This document shows positions 22,280 to 34,323 of a stretch of DNA of 54,920 bases, one piece after another; the stretch's first letter is position 1, and every line of letters begins with the position of its first letter. The notes under the pieces were generated by a model that saw only the letters and a list, made by a program, of their open reading frames with translations, made no database searches and was not told the origin of the DNA. This DNA is from Phellopilus nigrolimitatus. Its lineage: Eukaryota; Basidiomycota; Agaricomycetes; Hymenochaetales; Hymenochaetaceae. The position numbers and the translations under genes were made by a program. The stretch covers positions 1 through 54,920 of the forward strand of contig JAJOHG010000167.1 of NCBI GenBank assembly GCA_021029095.1, in the 5' to 3' direction.

Positions 22280-22984
22280 TTATTCGCTCTTTGCTGCATC
22301 CTCCGTGAACTCTACTGCGTTCTCCGTACTCTCTGCTTCTTGCTGTATCTTCGTTTTGACCGGCCGAAGAGAGACTACGCCGACGTTTCTCAGCAATGTC
22401 CGTTCCTGCTTCTCGACAGCGATGTCCTGCACGAAGTCGACGACCTGCTGCATCTTTCGGCGCATCTCGTCGCGCGGCGGGAGCGGCTGCTTGCTCTTCG
22501 GCGCGAAGGCGACGTCGACCATGTTTCCGCGCACGAGCTGTGCGCGCGCGTTGCGGAGCTTGTGCGCGATGTCCTCTGCGCCGACATTCCACGTCATCTG
22601 CACCTCCTTCTGCTCCATGCGCGTCGCGCGCAGGCGCGCCTTGAGCGCCTTGCGTGCCGCGTGCGCGGCCTTGCTGTCCACGATCTTGACAACGGGCGGA
22701 TCGCGCGAGACGAGCTCGACGAAGTGCGTGCTGCGGTTGACGCCCGCGAGCACGGCGTGCAACGGCGTGCGCGGGCCGAGCTTCGTCGTCTCCGCGTTGA
22801 CGACATACACCGAGCGCAGGTCGATCTCTTCGTTGCGGAGGTTGCGCGCGGCATTTCGGGGTTCCTGTCTGCCTTGTTTGAGCAGAGTGTGGCTGGAAGA
22901 GAAGGCACGGCAGGGAGGTGCTGGCGGGCGCGTGCGGCTGCTCAGCGCATCGGTGAGCAGGCGCGCGCAACGTCTCGCTAGCAT
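22280..22984 (-). CDS. Mitochondrial translation initiation factor IF-3
   Basis: A single-exon gene of 234 residues. The N-terminal 35 residues are rich in Arg, Ala and Ser (MLARRCARLLTDALSSRTR, then RAFSSSHTLL), a typical mitochondrial presequence. The IF-3 N domain follows (RNEEIDLRSVYVVN, LGPRTPLHAVLAG). After a basic linker (KALKARLRATRMEQKEVQM) comes the C domain (WNVGAEDIAHKLRNA, RGNMVDVAF, MRRKMQQVVDFV). IF-3 keeps the small ribosomal subunit free and checks initiator pairing. The gene ends 52 bases from the end of the convergent PPR gene and faces away from CBP80, so several neighbours serve RNA metabolism, though this may be chance. Confidence 0.85.
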   Translation of the reverse strand: MLARRCARLLTDALSSRTRPPAPPCRAFSSSHTLLKQGRQEPRNAARNLRNEEIDLRSVYVVNAETTKLGPRTPLHAVLAGVNRSTHFVELVSRDPPVVKIVDSKAAHAARKALKARLRATRMEQKEVQMTWNVGAEDIAHKLRNARAQLVRGNMVDVAFAPKSKQPLPPRDEMRRKMQQVVDFVQDIAVEKQERTLLRNVGVVSLRPVKTKIQQEAESTENAVEFTEDAAKSE

Positions 22985-23249
22985 GGTTTCCTGTCCATAA
23001 CAAAATGTAAATTATGTGTATTACGGAGATCGCGGCGAAAGACATACTCGTCGTTGTCGACGGCGAAGAATAAATTACGAGGGTTGACTGCGTGACCTTT
23101 GCGGCTCTTTCCTGATTGGATTTTGGATGATTTTCGGCGGTGAGCGCTTGAGCACTAACCACTACCGTAGTTGAATCAAAAGCGCACCCCGTTGACTCTA
23201 AAATCAGTCTGTCGGAAGCGGAGAAAGAGGGAAAGATATAAAGGGCGTG
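22985..23249. promoter_or_regulatory. Divergent promoter, IF-3 / CBP80
   Basis: 265 bases separate the two start codons, which read outward. A GATATAAAGG TATA-like box lies 10 bases before the CBP80 ATG, too close to act as its core TATA for that ATG. The shared role is inferred from geometry. Confidence 0.5.
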
Positions 23250-26200
23250 ATGAGCTACAACAGACACTACGGCGTCGGTCGGCGCAAAAGCTACAGAGGT
23301 GAGGCGACTGCGTCTGCACTTCATTCTGAACTACAAGTTCACGGACCGTACGCGTTCGCTGTGTAGATGACTACGACGAGCGCCTTGGCCGCGAGGTCTA
23401 CGAAACGCCTGAGCAACGCCTGCGGACGACCGTCATCCGGTTTGGCGAGGTGGTGAGTTCGTCGACCGGTTCTGTGTCGCAGTGTGCTCAGGTTTTTTCA
23501 CCAGGACGCCGACCAGGAGGTCCCGAAAGTTGCCCGGGAGCTCCGCGAGCAGAACGCAAGCGCCCCTGGCATCCCTGCTATCTCAGAGGGTTTCCGAATA
23601 GGGTGCGTTGTTTTTCTCTTCATCTACTTCTCTTCTTAGATTCCTAACGCTGCTGCGCGCGCTCAAGTGTCACGGAGGAGCCGTACAAAATCCCGCACTA
23701 TGCCGCTCTTCTGCGCGCTTTGGACGAGGCAGCGGAGGAAACACCGGACACCATGCTGGGAAAGCAGGTCTTGGACGACTTCTGGAAAGGATTTCAGGTG
23801 TTCTTAGACAAGCTGGCGTGGAGGGAAGTCAGGCTATGTGTGCGTCTAGTTTCTGAACTGATTTATTCAAATGGGTCTTTTCATGCCATGATCGTTTGCT
23901 TTATCTTATCAAGGTACACTTCTTTGCGCACTTGACCTCTGCGCAGGTCATTTCTGCCGCTTCCATGCTCTCGCTCCTCCAGTCTTTCACCGCCGTGCTC
24001 GACGAGTTCGGCGTCTCGCACAGTCGGGCAAAAAATGCCGCTCTCTGCGCTGCTGAAGGACTGATGAGAGTAAGTCGGAACGGTACTGTGTTACTACTCT
24101 GGCTTTCGTGCTGAATATGTTTCTCAAAGGCTGGACCGGAGCTGAAGAAACAGTCCCCGTCAGAAGTCTCGGCGATCATTACAGCCATACAGACCTATGC
24201 AGAGATGTCCTCGGGAAGCAAGCTGCTCGCGTCTCCCTTGGTAAGGCTTCACTCAGAATCGGATGTTTTCGAAGGTGCCGCCGAAGTGAGTAAAAGACGG
24301 TTTGAATGCGGTGTTCATTGTTTCTGACTATTCATCGCAAACAAAGATTCTTGATAGTGCCCTCGAGGTCTTAAAAGTACTTGATGGGTCTGAGTTCTCG
24401 GACTCGACATCTAGTTTCGTTCATCCATATACGACCAAACTGGAAGACTTTGCCCCGTTCTTCGACTTGCCTTCTGTCCTAGTCCCTCCTGAAGTCATAG
24501 AGCTGGAGAGCTTAACAGATGGAGCAGAAGACAACGCCCAGGTCCCCAAAAATGAAGAATGGCCCGAGTATCGCATTCGTTTATTCGATAACGACGTGAG
24601 TTTGATCGGCTTGCCGTCTTACTTTGCATAGGCTAAAAGCGAGATATACTAGGTATCTGCGAACCCAGTCTCCCCTCTTGGCTATGCTGTCAACACCCTC
24701 CTTTCCGATGTCATTGACATCTTCGAAGTAAATAGGAAGGAATGTGCCAGAATTCTCCTGGAGATACCGAAGTGGCTCCCGTCTGGAACGTTCAAGGCGA
24801 GACCCGGTGTACCCAGCGAAGATGGTGCAGCCAGTGGTCCAGCTTGGCAGCTAGAAAGTTGTGTCATGGAGGTATGAATCCTGCACTGTCCTCTCTTGTG
24901 CGACAATGAACGCCGTCGACAGTGCATTCTCGCGAAACTGCTAGTCCTCCCGAGGGCAACTCACAAGTCCGTTTACTACATTGCGTTAATCACTGAATTG
25001 TGCAAGCTGCAGCCGTCGACAGCTGGCCCAGCCGTGGGCAAGTCCATCAGGAAGCTGTACAACTATCTCGGGGACGGCTTGGACGTCGAGGCGGGGCACA
25101 GATTTGCAGAATGGTTTGCGACACACATGAGCAACTTCGGCTTTGCGTGGGTGTGGAAAGAATGGTCAGTTGATTTTTTGTTTCTTTCGTCAAATGCATC
25201 GTTCATATGCTCATCCCTTTATTCTCGTAGGATACCGGACTTGTCGCTCACAAATCATCACCCGAAGCGAAATTTCATGCGCCGGGCAATTGAAATCGAG
25301 ATTCGTTTGGCGTATTTTGATCGCATCCAAAAGACGTTACCCTGAGCCTTACCAGGCTGCTGATGCTGACGCCTTGCCTGATCAGGCTCCCGGCCCCGAG
25401 TTTGACTACGATGATCCTGTGAGCTACTTCCTCTAAAAGTAGGAATAGTAAAATGCTCATTTTTGTGACTCTTAGTGAAACCTCACCATGATGCTGCACA
25501 ATCGGTGCTGCACCTGCTTCGCGGGCGCGCCAAGACCGAAGACATCAATGCACACATCGAAACCCTGAGGAACAACCTGGCAGAGACCACAGAGGGCGAC
25601 GTACATGTCGACTCCGTCATCCGTGCGATCACGATCCAGTCACTGTTGCACATCGGCTCGCGCTCGTTCTCGCACTTCCTCAACGCGATTGAACGATACC
25701 TGCCCGTGCTGCGTGCACTCGCGACGGGCGTGGACGCGAAGGCGGACATCCTGCAGGCCGCGGCAGAGTTCTGGCGGCGCAACCCGCAGATGGTGCGCAT
25801 CGTATTCGACAAGCTCATGCAATACCAGATTGTCGACCCCTCGGACGTGATCGGCTGGGCATTCGCGCCGCCGGCGGGCGGCGAGGGCGCGAAGATCGAC
25901 ACATTCCGCTGGGAGATCATCGAGGGTGCGCTGGACAAGGCGAACGGGCGCGTGGTCGTCGCGAGGAAAAAGGTCTCGGCGCTGCGGAAGGAAGAGGACG
26001 ACAGCCGCGCGCGCGAGAAGGCGAGCGGAAACATGGAGGTCACCGATGACGGTCTGTCTGCTTTCCTCTCGACTTAGTCTTCCGGAACTGATCTCCTTTC
26101 TCTTTCTCTGGCAGCCGCCGAGGAGGCACCCGCCGTGGATTCGCCTGCGCTCACGACCGCGCTCAAGGCGTGCTCGACCCTGACGCGCGAGCAGCGTGCC

Positions 26201-26544
26201 GTGCTCTCCAGGACGCTGAACGAGTTCGTCAACGTGCTGGGGGGCGCGGGGTCCGTGCTCGCGGAGTCGGCGTGGTTCAACCGCGTGAACTGGTCGAACG
26301 CGGACTGGGGCGCCTGGGACACGTGGGGCTGGTACCGCAACTTCTGCCGCATGGTGCGCCCATTTCCCGGCCGTTCATTGTCTGGCAGTGCTGACTTCGT
26401 CTTTGTGTCTAGTACGCGCCGTACCTGCGCAGCTACTCGACTGCGCTGGGCACCGTGGCGTTTGTCAAAATTGAGGGGTCGACGGACCCCGCGCCTGCAC
26501 TTCTTAAGAGGGTCTGGAACGTCTCAACGGGCCAGGAGGCGTGA
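23250..26544 (+). CDS. Nuclear cap-binding protein large subunit (CBP80/NCBP1)
   Basis: Large subunit of the nuclear cap-binding complex, which binds capped RNA polymerase II transcripts together with CBP20. It is made of MIF4G-type helical repeats. The start is MSYNRHYGVGRRKSYR at 23250 in a 49-nt first exon. Many short introns follow. Landmarks are EEPYKIPHYAALL, HFFAHLTSAQVISA, SPLGYAVNTLLSDVI, HHPKRNFMRRAIE with EIRLAYFDRIQKTLPEPYQ, and a C-terminus ending VWNVSTGQEA at 26544. Two frame problems lie close together: an extra C in TTACCCTGAG near 25340, and one missing base at the next exon end near 25421. They offset each other, as expected for read errors. As printed, the gene would stop after QKTLP. 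Confidence 0.93.
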
Positions 26545-26745
26545 TTGTGCTCGCAGGACGTTTTTAGCGATTTACCTATCATGGTTTTCTTCGATCTCTA
26601 TGGTTTGCGAGAATGAAGATGCTATACATACATTATTTATGACAACAACAGCAAACTATACGTGAGAGCGAACAAAGATATGCAGGGGAAAAGAAAGACG
26701 TCTAAAGTTAAGATGTGGAATGTATACGTGTCTATATATCATTCA

Positions 26746-28582
26746 TTATTCCTCTTTCTTTCTCGGCGCTGGCCGATTGCCCAACGTGTACCCGATGGTT
26801 CCAGCAAGGACGGCAGCCGCACCAATCCAAAGAAACACGCTCCCTGAAGAGCCGCCAAAAAGCAAGACGCTGATCGCCAGGGAGACCGCCTTGCGTACGA
26901 CGAGCACGAGCGCGACAGTGAGGCTGTTGACGCGCGAGGTGAGGCGGTTCACGCCCGAGACGCACACGCACTGCGTGAGCACGTTCAGCAGGAGCGGGAT
27001 GTAGAACGCGGGCACGCGCAGCGTGGGGAGGCGCACGGGCAGGTACGGGAGCGGCGGACGGAGCGGCGCGGACGGAGTGGCGCGGCCGAGAGCGCGTAGA
27101 CAGGCTGAGCGAGGGTGTGCAAGCCGAGCTCGAGCTGCGGGCCTGTGTTGACTGCGCGGACCTGCGCGGCGAGGCCCGGCCAGGTGAACACGAAGAGCGG
27201 TAGGGCGAGCGCATGCAGGTAGAAGAGCGCCTCCTCCCAGTGCCCGCGCCCGTAGCGCGCGAAGGTCCTGTCCTGCGCGAGGCCCTAGGAGTCCGGCAAG
27301 CAGCAGCGCGAGCGTGAGGATGGCGATCCCGATCGCGTACGTGCCGTAGGACGCAGGTTCCGTCTCCGCGAGTGCACCTACAGATGCGGACCAGGCTTTT
27401 CGTGGCGCGCGGGGCTTGGACTGGGTGGAAGACAGAGTCGTAAGGGCAACGCCTGCCGTCACGAGCAGGACCGAGCCGATTTGGATATTCGTATATCTTA
27501 AAAAATGCAGTCAGCGATCGTTCCTTAATTGGATAGAAATTAATGAACGTATTAAAGACTTGGCCTGTTCTATGCAGGATAAGGTATCGTCGGAATGGCT
27601 TATTCAAACAATTATATGCCAGAGCGCTCTAATGCATAAATGATTTAATTTTCGCCAATCCTCCATGATACCTTGCCCCTGCACAGTGCAGGACAAGAAG
27701 TTCATTCACATACACGCGTACCTGCGCTTTTCGAGTAGCCAACCCATAAGCATGTTCACCACGAGGCCGCCACTTCTGAAAATTATGTGCACCGCCATAG
27801 GGACATGATACGCAAATGCTGCATTGTTCAGTAGACTGATTAGAAGGAAAAGTAGGACCTGGATGGCGTAACGCGAGAGCGGGATGCGACAGGGCTTGAA
27901 GCGAATACGGAAAGGGTTGAGAGTGAATCGGCTCGCACAAGGACGGAGCACCGCTATGCGTTCAGAATCCGAAATGTCTAATACAACAGCCGCTGTCTGG
28001 TCTAGTGAATAGCTCTTCTGTAGGACAATCTTGAAAGGGATTAATGGAGACCCAGAAGAGCCCGAAAGCAGGATGCTGGAAACGACAGGCATGTCAGATT
28101 TCGGAGAAGGCTCGCCTCCAACGCCGTTAATTGTTTTTGCCACGTCCGGATCCTCAGAAAGAGTCCCGTTCGCCAGCGTGGCGAGATCCCGTGTAAAAGC
28201 GTGTGTTGCGTGCACGTCTGGCCCATATACGGTGACATTGTTGACACCCTTAGCCTTGTCCAGCTCAGCTATTACATGCTTTAGCGCGTCGGCTCTTGGT
28301 ACACGCTTCGGAAGGATAATGAGCTGCTTCCGCAGACCGACGAGTGCCACGAGAAGGAACTGTGCGAACGTAATGAGAGAACCAGCTGGAGGATACTGAG
28401 AGGTAATGAGCTCCAAAGTAAGGGCGTTGCTAAGGCAATTAGATCAGCGGTCTTTTCGCGACTAAAGAATCAACATTCGGGGTGTAGGTCGCTTACCTGC
28501 AGCACCCTCCAAAAATTAGGCTGAACGTGGTGAGCGGTTCAGCGACGCTCGTCCAAGCGATGAGGCGAAGAGCGTCTAGCAT
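26746..28582 (-). CDS. Nucleotide-sugar transporter, SLC35B4/Yea4-like, frame-disrupted
   Basis: A multi-pass ER/Golgi transporter; the family carries UDP-GlcNAc and UDP-xylose. Exons: 28497-28582, 27722-28429 and 26746-27496, about 514 residues against about 340 in yeast Yea4. Visible segments are MLDALRLIAWTSVAEPL, SNALTLELITSQYPPAGSL with ITFAQFLLVALVG, NNAAFAYHVPMAVHIIFRSG, VVNMLMGWLLEKRRYTNIQ, and near the C-terminus a long hydrophobic pair ending IGYTLGN. The extra length is a hydrophilic loop of about 110 residues after the second membrane segment. In exon 3 the frame shifts at an extra G near 27290 (CTAGGGCCTC) and again near 27080. The second intron is long for this window (225 nt). 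Confidence 0.8.
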
Positions 28583-28976
28583 TTAGGGTTCGAGTAGGTT
28601 GCAGAAGAGATCATATCGAGATTATAAGCATTGTTTTGCCAGCAACATGCTGCAAAGTGGCTGGAGAACGTGTCGGGGTTAGCTCGACGTCGTGCAAAGT
28701 AGACACGGAGTCTCGGTCGGAGTTGTCGCGTGTCTGGTACTGGCGCGGGAACTTCCGCTTGAAAGGGATTGGCACACTAATGCCGATAATGAGCACTTCC
28801 TCCTTCACCGCCATCGCCGCCGTATTTGCCGGTGTGACTGTCGTCGTCGCTGTCCACAGTGAGCTTGCTTGTCGTCCCTACGCTCGTTGTGTGCAGTCGG
28901 CGACGTCTCTTCCCAGTTCTCTTGCTTTGGGTCTTTCTCAGCAGCACAGGGCAGTTATCTGTCGACTCACCGCGGT
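28583..28976. promoter_or_regulatory. Divergent promoter, transporter / SSK1
   Basis: 394 bases between two outward-reading starts. Open frames inside it begin without ATG or with poor context. No specific site is claimed. Confidence 0.45.
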
Positions 28977-31900
28977 ATGCCGAATAATGTCTTACCCGCC
29001 GTCCGCGTCCCGACAGTCCCTGGAAATGAGCAAGGCAGCGGGGTCTCGGAGACGCCCATTGTTGACCTGCCCCCCTCAGAAAAGTTTGGTTTTGCGTGGC
29101 CAGACAGGGCACCTCCGATGTCTGCATCTATCATGCCTGTCAGCAGTGCTGAACAAGACTCGTCCGAGTTGGAGACTTCAGAGGCTGAATCTCAGGCGTC
29201 AAAGGATTCGGCGTCCGCTATAGGCGAGAGGGATTATGGAGACCACACGCCGATGAATGAAATTCCTACTCCGAACACAGTGCAGATCCCTTCGCCGTCT
29301 CCACCTCGGCTTTCTCGTGCATTCTCTATGCCCTTACCGTCACAACTCGGTCATCTGAAGAATCCTCATCGCCTTAGCCCAGAGTCTCCTCCTTCCCCTC
29401 TTACTTTGATGCAACAGCCAAAAGCCGTTCGCTTTCAGGAACTTTCTCTCGAGCTTGCCGACTCGGTTCAAATGGTTATCCAGACACTTTTACAGATATC
29501 TCCGCCTCATCTTCTCGACCCCGCTAAAGAGCAGTTCTCTGCATGTTCTTTGTCTGTTCCAAGTCCTTCCATCTCTGCAATGCTTACAGCCATGAAAAAT
29601 CTTAATTATATGTCCGCCAATATGTCTACATTTGCTGATGACTCCAGGTTGCTTCCTGCTGCACGATCTTCAGAACACAATTTGCGTTCTCCGGAGCTTC
29701 CCATATACGAGGATTTTGACATAGGCGAAATGCTCCAAAGTGTTGGAGATGCATTGAGCGGTCTAGCGTCACAGGCAGGTGTGGAACTGGTCCTTTTTCA
29801 TGCAGACGTAGGAATGAAACATGTGAGCGTGCATGGAGACGAGTGCGGAATATCCTACGCGTTATCTCACGTACGTTGCAATCGGTCATCTTCGTTGGTT
29901 TTTCTCAAGTTTTTATAGATAATTCGTCAAGTGCTAGACACTGCTCAGCGAGGCGATACCCTTGAGATTGGACTCTTTATCACCGCGGAGACCATCAAAC
30001 AGAAGGAGAAAAGGGAATCGCAAGATGTTCAAAAGTCAGGGGAAGAAAGCCACTCTCCATCTCGAACGTCTTCCTCTACTCCGGATTTTGACGGTCCTCT
30101 GTGGTGCACCTTCGATGTCGGGCATAAATTTGCTGCACCTGACTCAATCCCAGTCATGGAGGGTAGCCCTCGGGTGGTCGCCGGTACTTCCCTTTTCCGC
30201 GCAAAGCCGGCGTTGGACACCATCTTTTTCCGCCGCCTGCTCGTGCAATTAAGCGGGACGATAAAAGAGGACCTGCAGCCCCGATTATTCTCGCCAGGAC
30301 GCTCATGTGAATTTTCGCTTGCTCTCGAAGCAGGTTCAGCAGAGCTCTTGACGCGTCCACCAAATCACAGTGCGGAAGAAGAAGCCGTACGCCAACCATA
30401 CGCGAATGCGAATATACGACTTGCTTCCGAGCCGAGCCTTGAAGAACTTTTTCAATTTGCCGAGACGATGAAGGGAAAGAAAGTAGCGTTGCATGCCAGT
30501 GCGAAGGGATCTTTCGCGCACCATCTGACAAGTTATCTGACCGCCTGGGGTCTCGATGTGAGTCACATGTCCGCGTCCGTTTTTGAAGTGTCGTCGGCTT
30601 CGGAGGACGCCATGGACACGCATTCACCAGGTAGCAAAGACGATGGATATCGAGTGTCGCCACCGATGCCGATGACGGAGTCGCCTGGATCCACGGAAAG
30701 CCCCGTCGAAGATCAGTTGAATGAAAAGGCGGTAGACAGTAATCCCGCTTTTATACTCATCGACGACGACGTGGTTGCTCTGCGCAGTCGCCTTGTTCAG
30801 CTGCGTTCGGAACCACCGTTCAACCTCCACATTAATCAACGCCCCAGGCTATCATCATATCACAGACCGAAGTCTTCTCCGCAGATTTATCGTGCGAAGG
30901 GCGTCAAGCCGTCTTTCACAGGCGCCGCCGTCGCCAGCCTCTCACCCTGTAATCGTTCACTTCACGAGTCTTTCAAACTATAAGCTTGTGAAAGACGTGA
31001 TTCACAGTATTCTTATGACTCCAGTTCCTGGAAATTATATACCCGAGATTATTGTCCTTCCCAAACCCGCAGGCCCTCGCCGACTTTTGACTGCACTGCG
31101 TACGGCGATCGTCAAGCCCATTGTTGATCCTTTCTTCTCGCCCATCGCAACGTCGCCTCTGAGCCCCAATGGTCTGGGGGCCAACCCATTCTCGCCGTTC
31201 TTTGGCAATCCCAGTCCTTCGCAAAAGAGTAATCGCACGCCCGTCAGTCCGCGGACAAACTCAGATCGGTCGTCGCGTTCTTCCAAGGACGCGGTTGAAT
31301 TCGTTCCACGTCTGCCACCCTCGCCTCTTCGCGAGACCGACAGCATGGAGTACTTCTCCGAGGCCGCTGCCAAGCTCGGAACGTCGCCGTCCTCTGGTCT
31401 TGTGATCCAGAGCCCCGACGGCCAACCGGCCGGAATCTTCTTTCATCCTCGCGGATCTGGGACGAAACTTCACCGGCCAGACTCCGGTCCGAGTAGCCCT
31501 AACACGGTCGTTAGTCCCCCAAACCTCGTACGTGATGCTGGGAACCTCAAGCCCCCCGAGCACCGTCGGTCGGCTCTGCTTAGGCGCGCATCGCCAGGCG
31601 ACAGCACCGCTGTGCCAGGCGACCGGACCAAGTCTTCACGGCCAACGATGCTCAAGCGCAACCGGAGCGGCCGGGCTTACTTCGACCGCGACACGCCTAC
31701 GGAAGCATCATCAGGCCAAAGATGGGCTCAGACAGCCGTATCGCTGAGTGAGGATGCGGGCGGGCACCGTGCAGCTAGCGCGGTGCCGGCAGCAGTGCTA
31801 CCCGAGGATGTGCCCTCTGCTGTGCAGACGCCCCAGACGATCGCCGGTGATGCAAGGAAATCAGGAAGCCCACCTTCATCGCCTTTGAACAGGATGTCGC

Positions 31901-33405
31901 CTGGCACGCCCGGTAGCTTGAGGCGCAGCTTTACGCGTAGGGGGACCGCAGAGTCTGCGACGGCACCAGCGGCCGTCGACCTCGAAAAAAGGGAAACAGA
32001 GCGCGGATGGCAATATCGTGCCTCCCGTGAACGTGCTAATCGTCGAAGGTATATCCTTTCCCGCATTGTTATCTACATGGCAGGGATAACGTCTGATGCT
32101 TGTTTGCAGATAACCCGATTAATCAGACAATTCTTTCGACGTTCATGAAAAAGAAGAAAATAAAATATGACGTGGCTAAGAACGGTGCTGAGGCCGTTGC
32201 GAAGTGGAAAACTGGTGGTTTTCACCTGATCTTGGTTCGTCGACCTTCTTCGGTGTCCTCGCTGCTGAAAGTAATAATTTTGTTTTTCAAAGATGGACAT
32301 TCAAATGCCTGTTATGGATGGCATAGAGGCTACGAAGGAAATACGTCGACTGGAACGTCAGACTGCGACAGGCGTTTTCCCCTCAACGCCTCCCGTGGAT
32401 GGCGAACAAACACCGTCTGACGCGCCATCGATAGATTCAAAGTCGAGCTTACAAACGCCATTCAGATCCGCTGTTATCATCGTTGCTTTGACGGCGTCGT
32501 CGCTACCAACGGATCGTGTGGCCGCTCTGGCAGCGGGCTGCAATGACTTTCTGACGAAACCCGTTTCCCTTGCTTTGGTTGAACAACAAGATTATCGAAT
32601 GGGGCTCAATCAAGGCGCTCCAGATGTGGGCGGACCTCAGGCCCGAGGTAATGAAAAACATATCATCGGGACAGCTGAGCCAGGCAAAACATATTGCGAG
32701 CAAGCTATATGTCCCAGAAAACCGCAAGGCGGCACGCGCCGCGCCCTCCTCATCTGCTCCGAAATCCGACGTCGCCGGTGCATCCCAGATAGATGTGATG
32801 CGAAAGCTGAGTTCTCCGGCTAGAACTGTTGCTCTCGCTCGAGATCTAGATCATACCGAGTGTGAGTAGGCAATAAGCATATTAAAAGGGATCTGACGAT
32901 TGACTGATTTACGCAGCCGAGCAATCCGATACTGAGCCTCGCGCAACTGCGTTGGACACTGCGGTTACCACGAAAATCATCCCTCCCACTCCAACAACAA
33001 ATGCGGAAGGTGGATCTCGGTCTCATACTCCATCTGGTACGCAATCTGGTACGCACATTTGATACACGAATTTGAACTCAACTCACAATAGATGTTGGCA
33101 CAGTACGCGCGCAGACTCCACTCGAGGACAAGTCTTTGCTGAGTCCTTCGGTACACCTTTCTGAGTCCAGGGAAGTAAGCGGGGAGGAAGCTCTACTTGC
33201 ACATATGAAGGATTCCGCGATAGATGCCTCGTCGGTTGCTGAGCTCACTGCGCTAGATCGGCCAGTCGTCATTGGGGAGCGAGCAATCTCCTCCAGCGCT
33301 CGTTCTATCGCAGAGGTGATGTACGGCGACGCAGCGCCTCCCCAAGAGGATCGGGACGTCAGCGACGCAGTTGGAGATCCGCCCCAGCCGCCCAAAGACC
33401 AGTGA
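28977..33405 (+). CDS. SSK1: Response regulator Ssk1 of the HOG osmostress pathway
   Basis: Ssk1-type regulators receive phosphate from a histidine phosphotransfer protein and control the MAPKKK of the HOG pathway. About 1,380 residues in six exons (28977-29870, 29919-32048, 32110-32234, 32293-32861, 32917-33036, 33092-33405). The long N-terminal part is Ser/Pro-rich. Before the receiver domain comes the conserved VIVHFTSLSNYKLVKDVI block. The receiver domain has acidic residues in VNVLIVEDNPINQ, the phosphoacceptor Asp in LILMDIQMPVMDG, ALTASS and the Lys in FLTKPVS, followed by LWLNNKIIEWGSIKALQMW. The residue order fits the basidiomycete Ssk1/Mcs4 group. Frame changes are needed near 30890-30925, near 31990 (a run of six A) and near 32571 (CTTGCTTTGG), the last two inside or next to invariant blocks. 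Confidence 0.92.
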
Positions 33406-34323
33406 CGGTTTTGGGCGACCCTCGGACTCTTCCAGCAGGCGTTCATGCACACGATCTATACGCTATTTCTGAAGGTCGCCGGGAGAATACGTGGTATCTT
33501 TGCATAACCTTGCGAGGATCCAGGATTCACTTCGATATGCCCAAGGTTTATGATGTACGACTTTGATTTCCTCTATACCCGTTTTCGGTTTATCTACTCT
33601 CCAGAACTCCTCGTTCCGACCTTCTTTTCCGCGGCCTGCTCTTCCCTCGTTCCGGTCTCTAACCTGCTCTTTCTTGGGTTTTTGGCGTCGACCTTCTCTT
33701 CAGTTCTTTTATTTGTTGCGCACACACATGTACACTATTATCACTCATTGCCCTCATCGCGTTGCCAAAGGTTACTTTATTGATGTTTCCCCTGCTGCAG
33801 CTTACTCCCATGTCATTTGCATACACTACATATGTCGGTCATCCGCAGTGCCCCTTCTGTCATTCATCCCATGCACTCACTTTGCATCCACCCTCACCCT
33901 CACATTTTCTTTCTTTTTCGTCGTTTTGGGTTTTAGGGCTGTGTAACGTATTATTAGGTCCTAATGGTCGCCAACGACATACACGGTGTACGATACAAGT
34001 ACTGGTGGCCTGCGACTCAATCAATGATGTTTCTTCGGGTTCTTGTTATCGTCTGCGGGTTTTTTTGCAGGTCTTTTTGCTCTTTCACTTTTCACTTTAT
34101 AGTCCGACATTCAAAAAAAAAATTCATCACAAGAGTATTGTAGCGCTCATTGTTTCATCATTTACATTGTACAAGATTCGATCATCGAACGCTTTCAGAC
34201 CAGTTATCCTTCCTTTCTTCTGTGCCAAACCCTGAGCTTGTCCCCATCCTAATGATGCACACCGTTCACGAGGGGTGTGTCCTCGAAGGGTGCGGAAACC
34301 CCTGGTTCTGGGGCTCGCCAATA
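33406..34323. other. Intergenic after SSK1
   Basis: T-rich 3' region with no supported gene. The last 60 bases on the minus strand would have been the end of the orphan gene now cut by the element at 34324. Confidence 0.5.
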
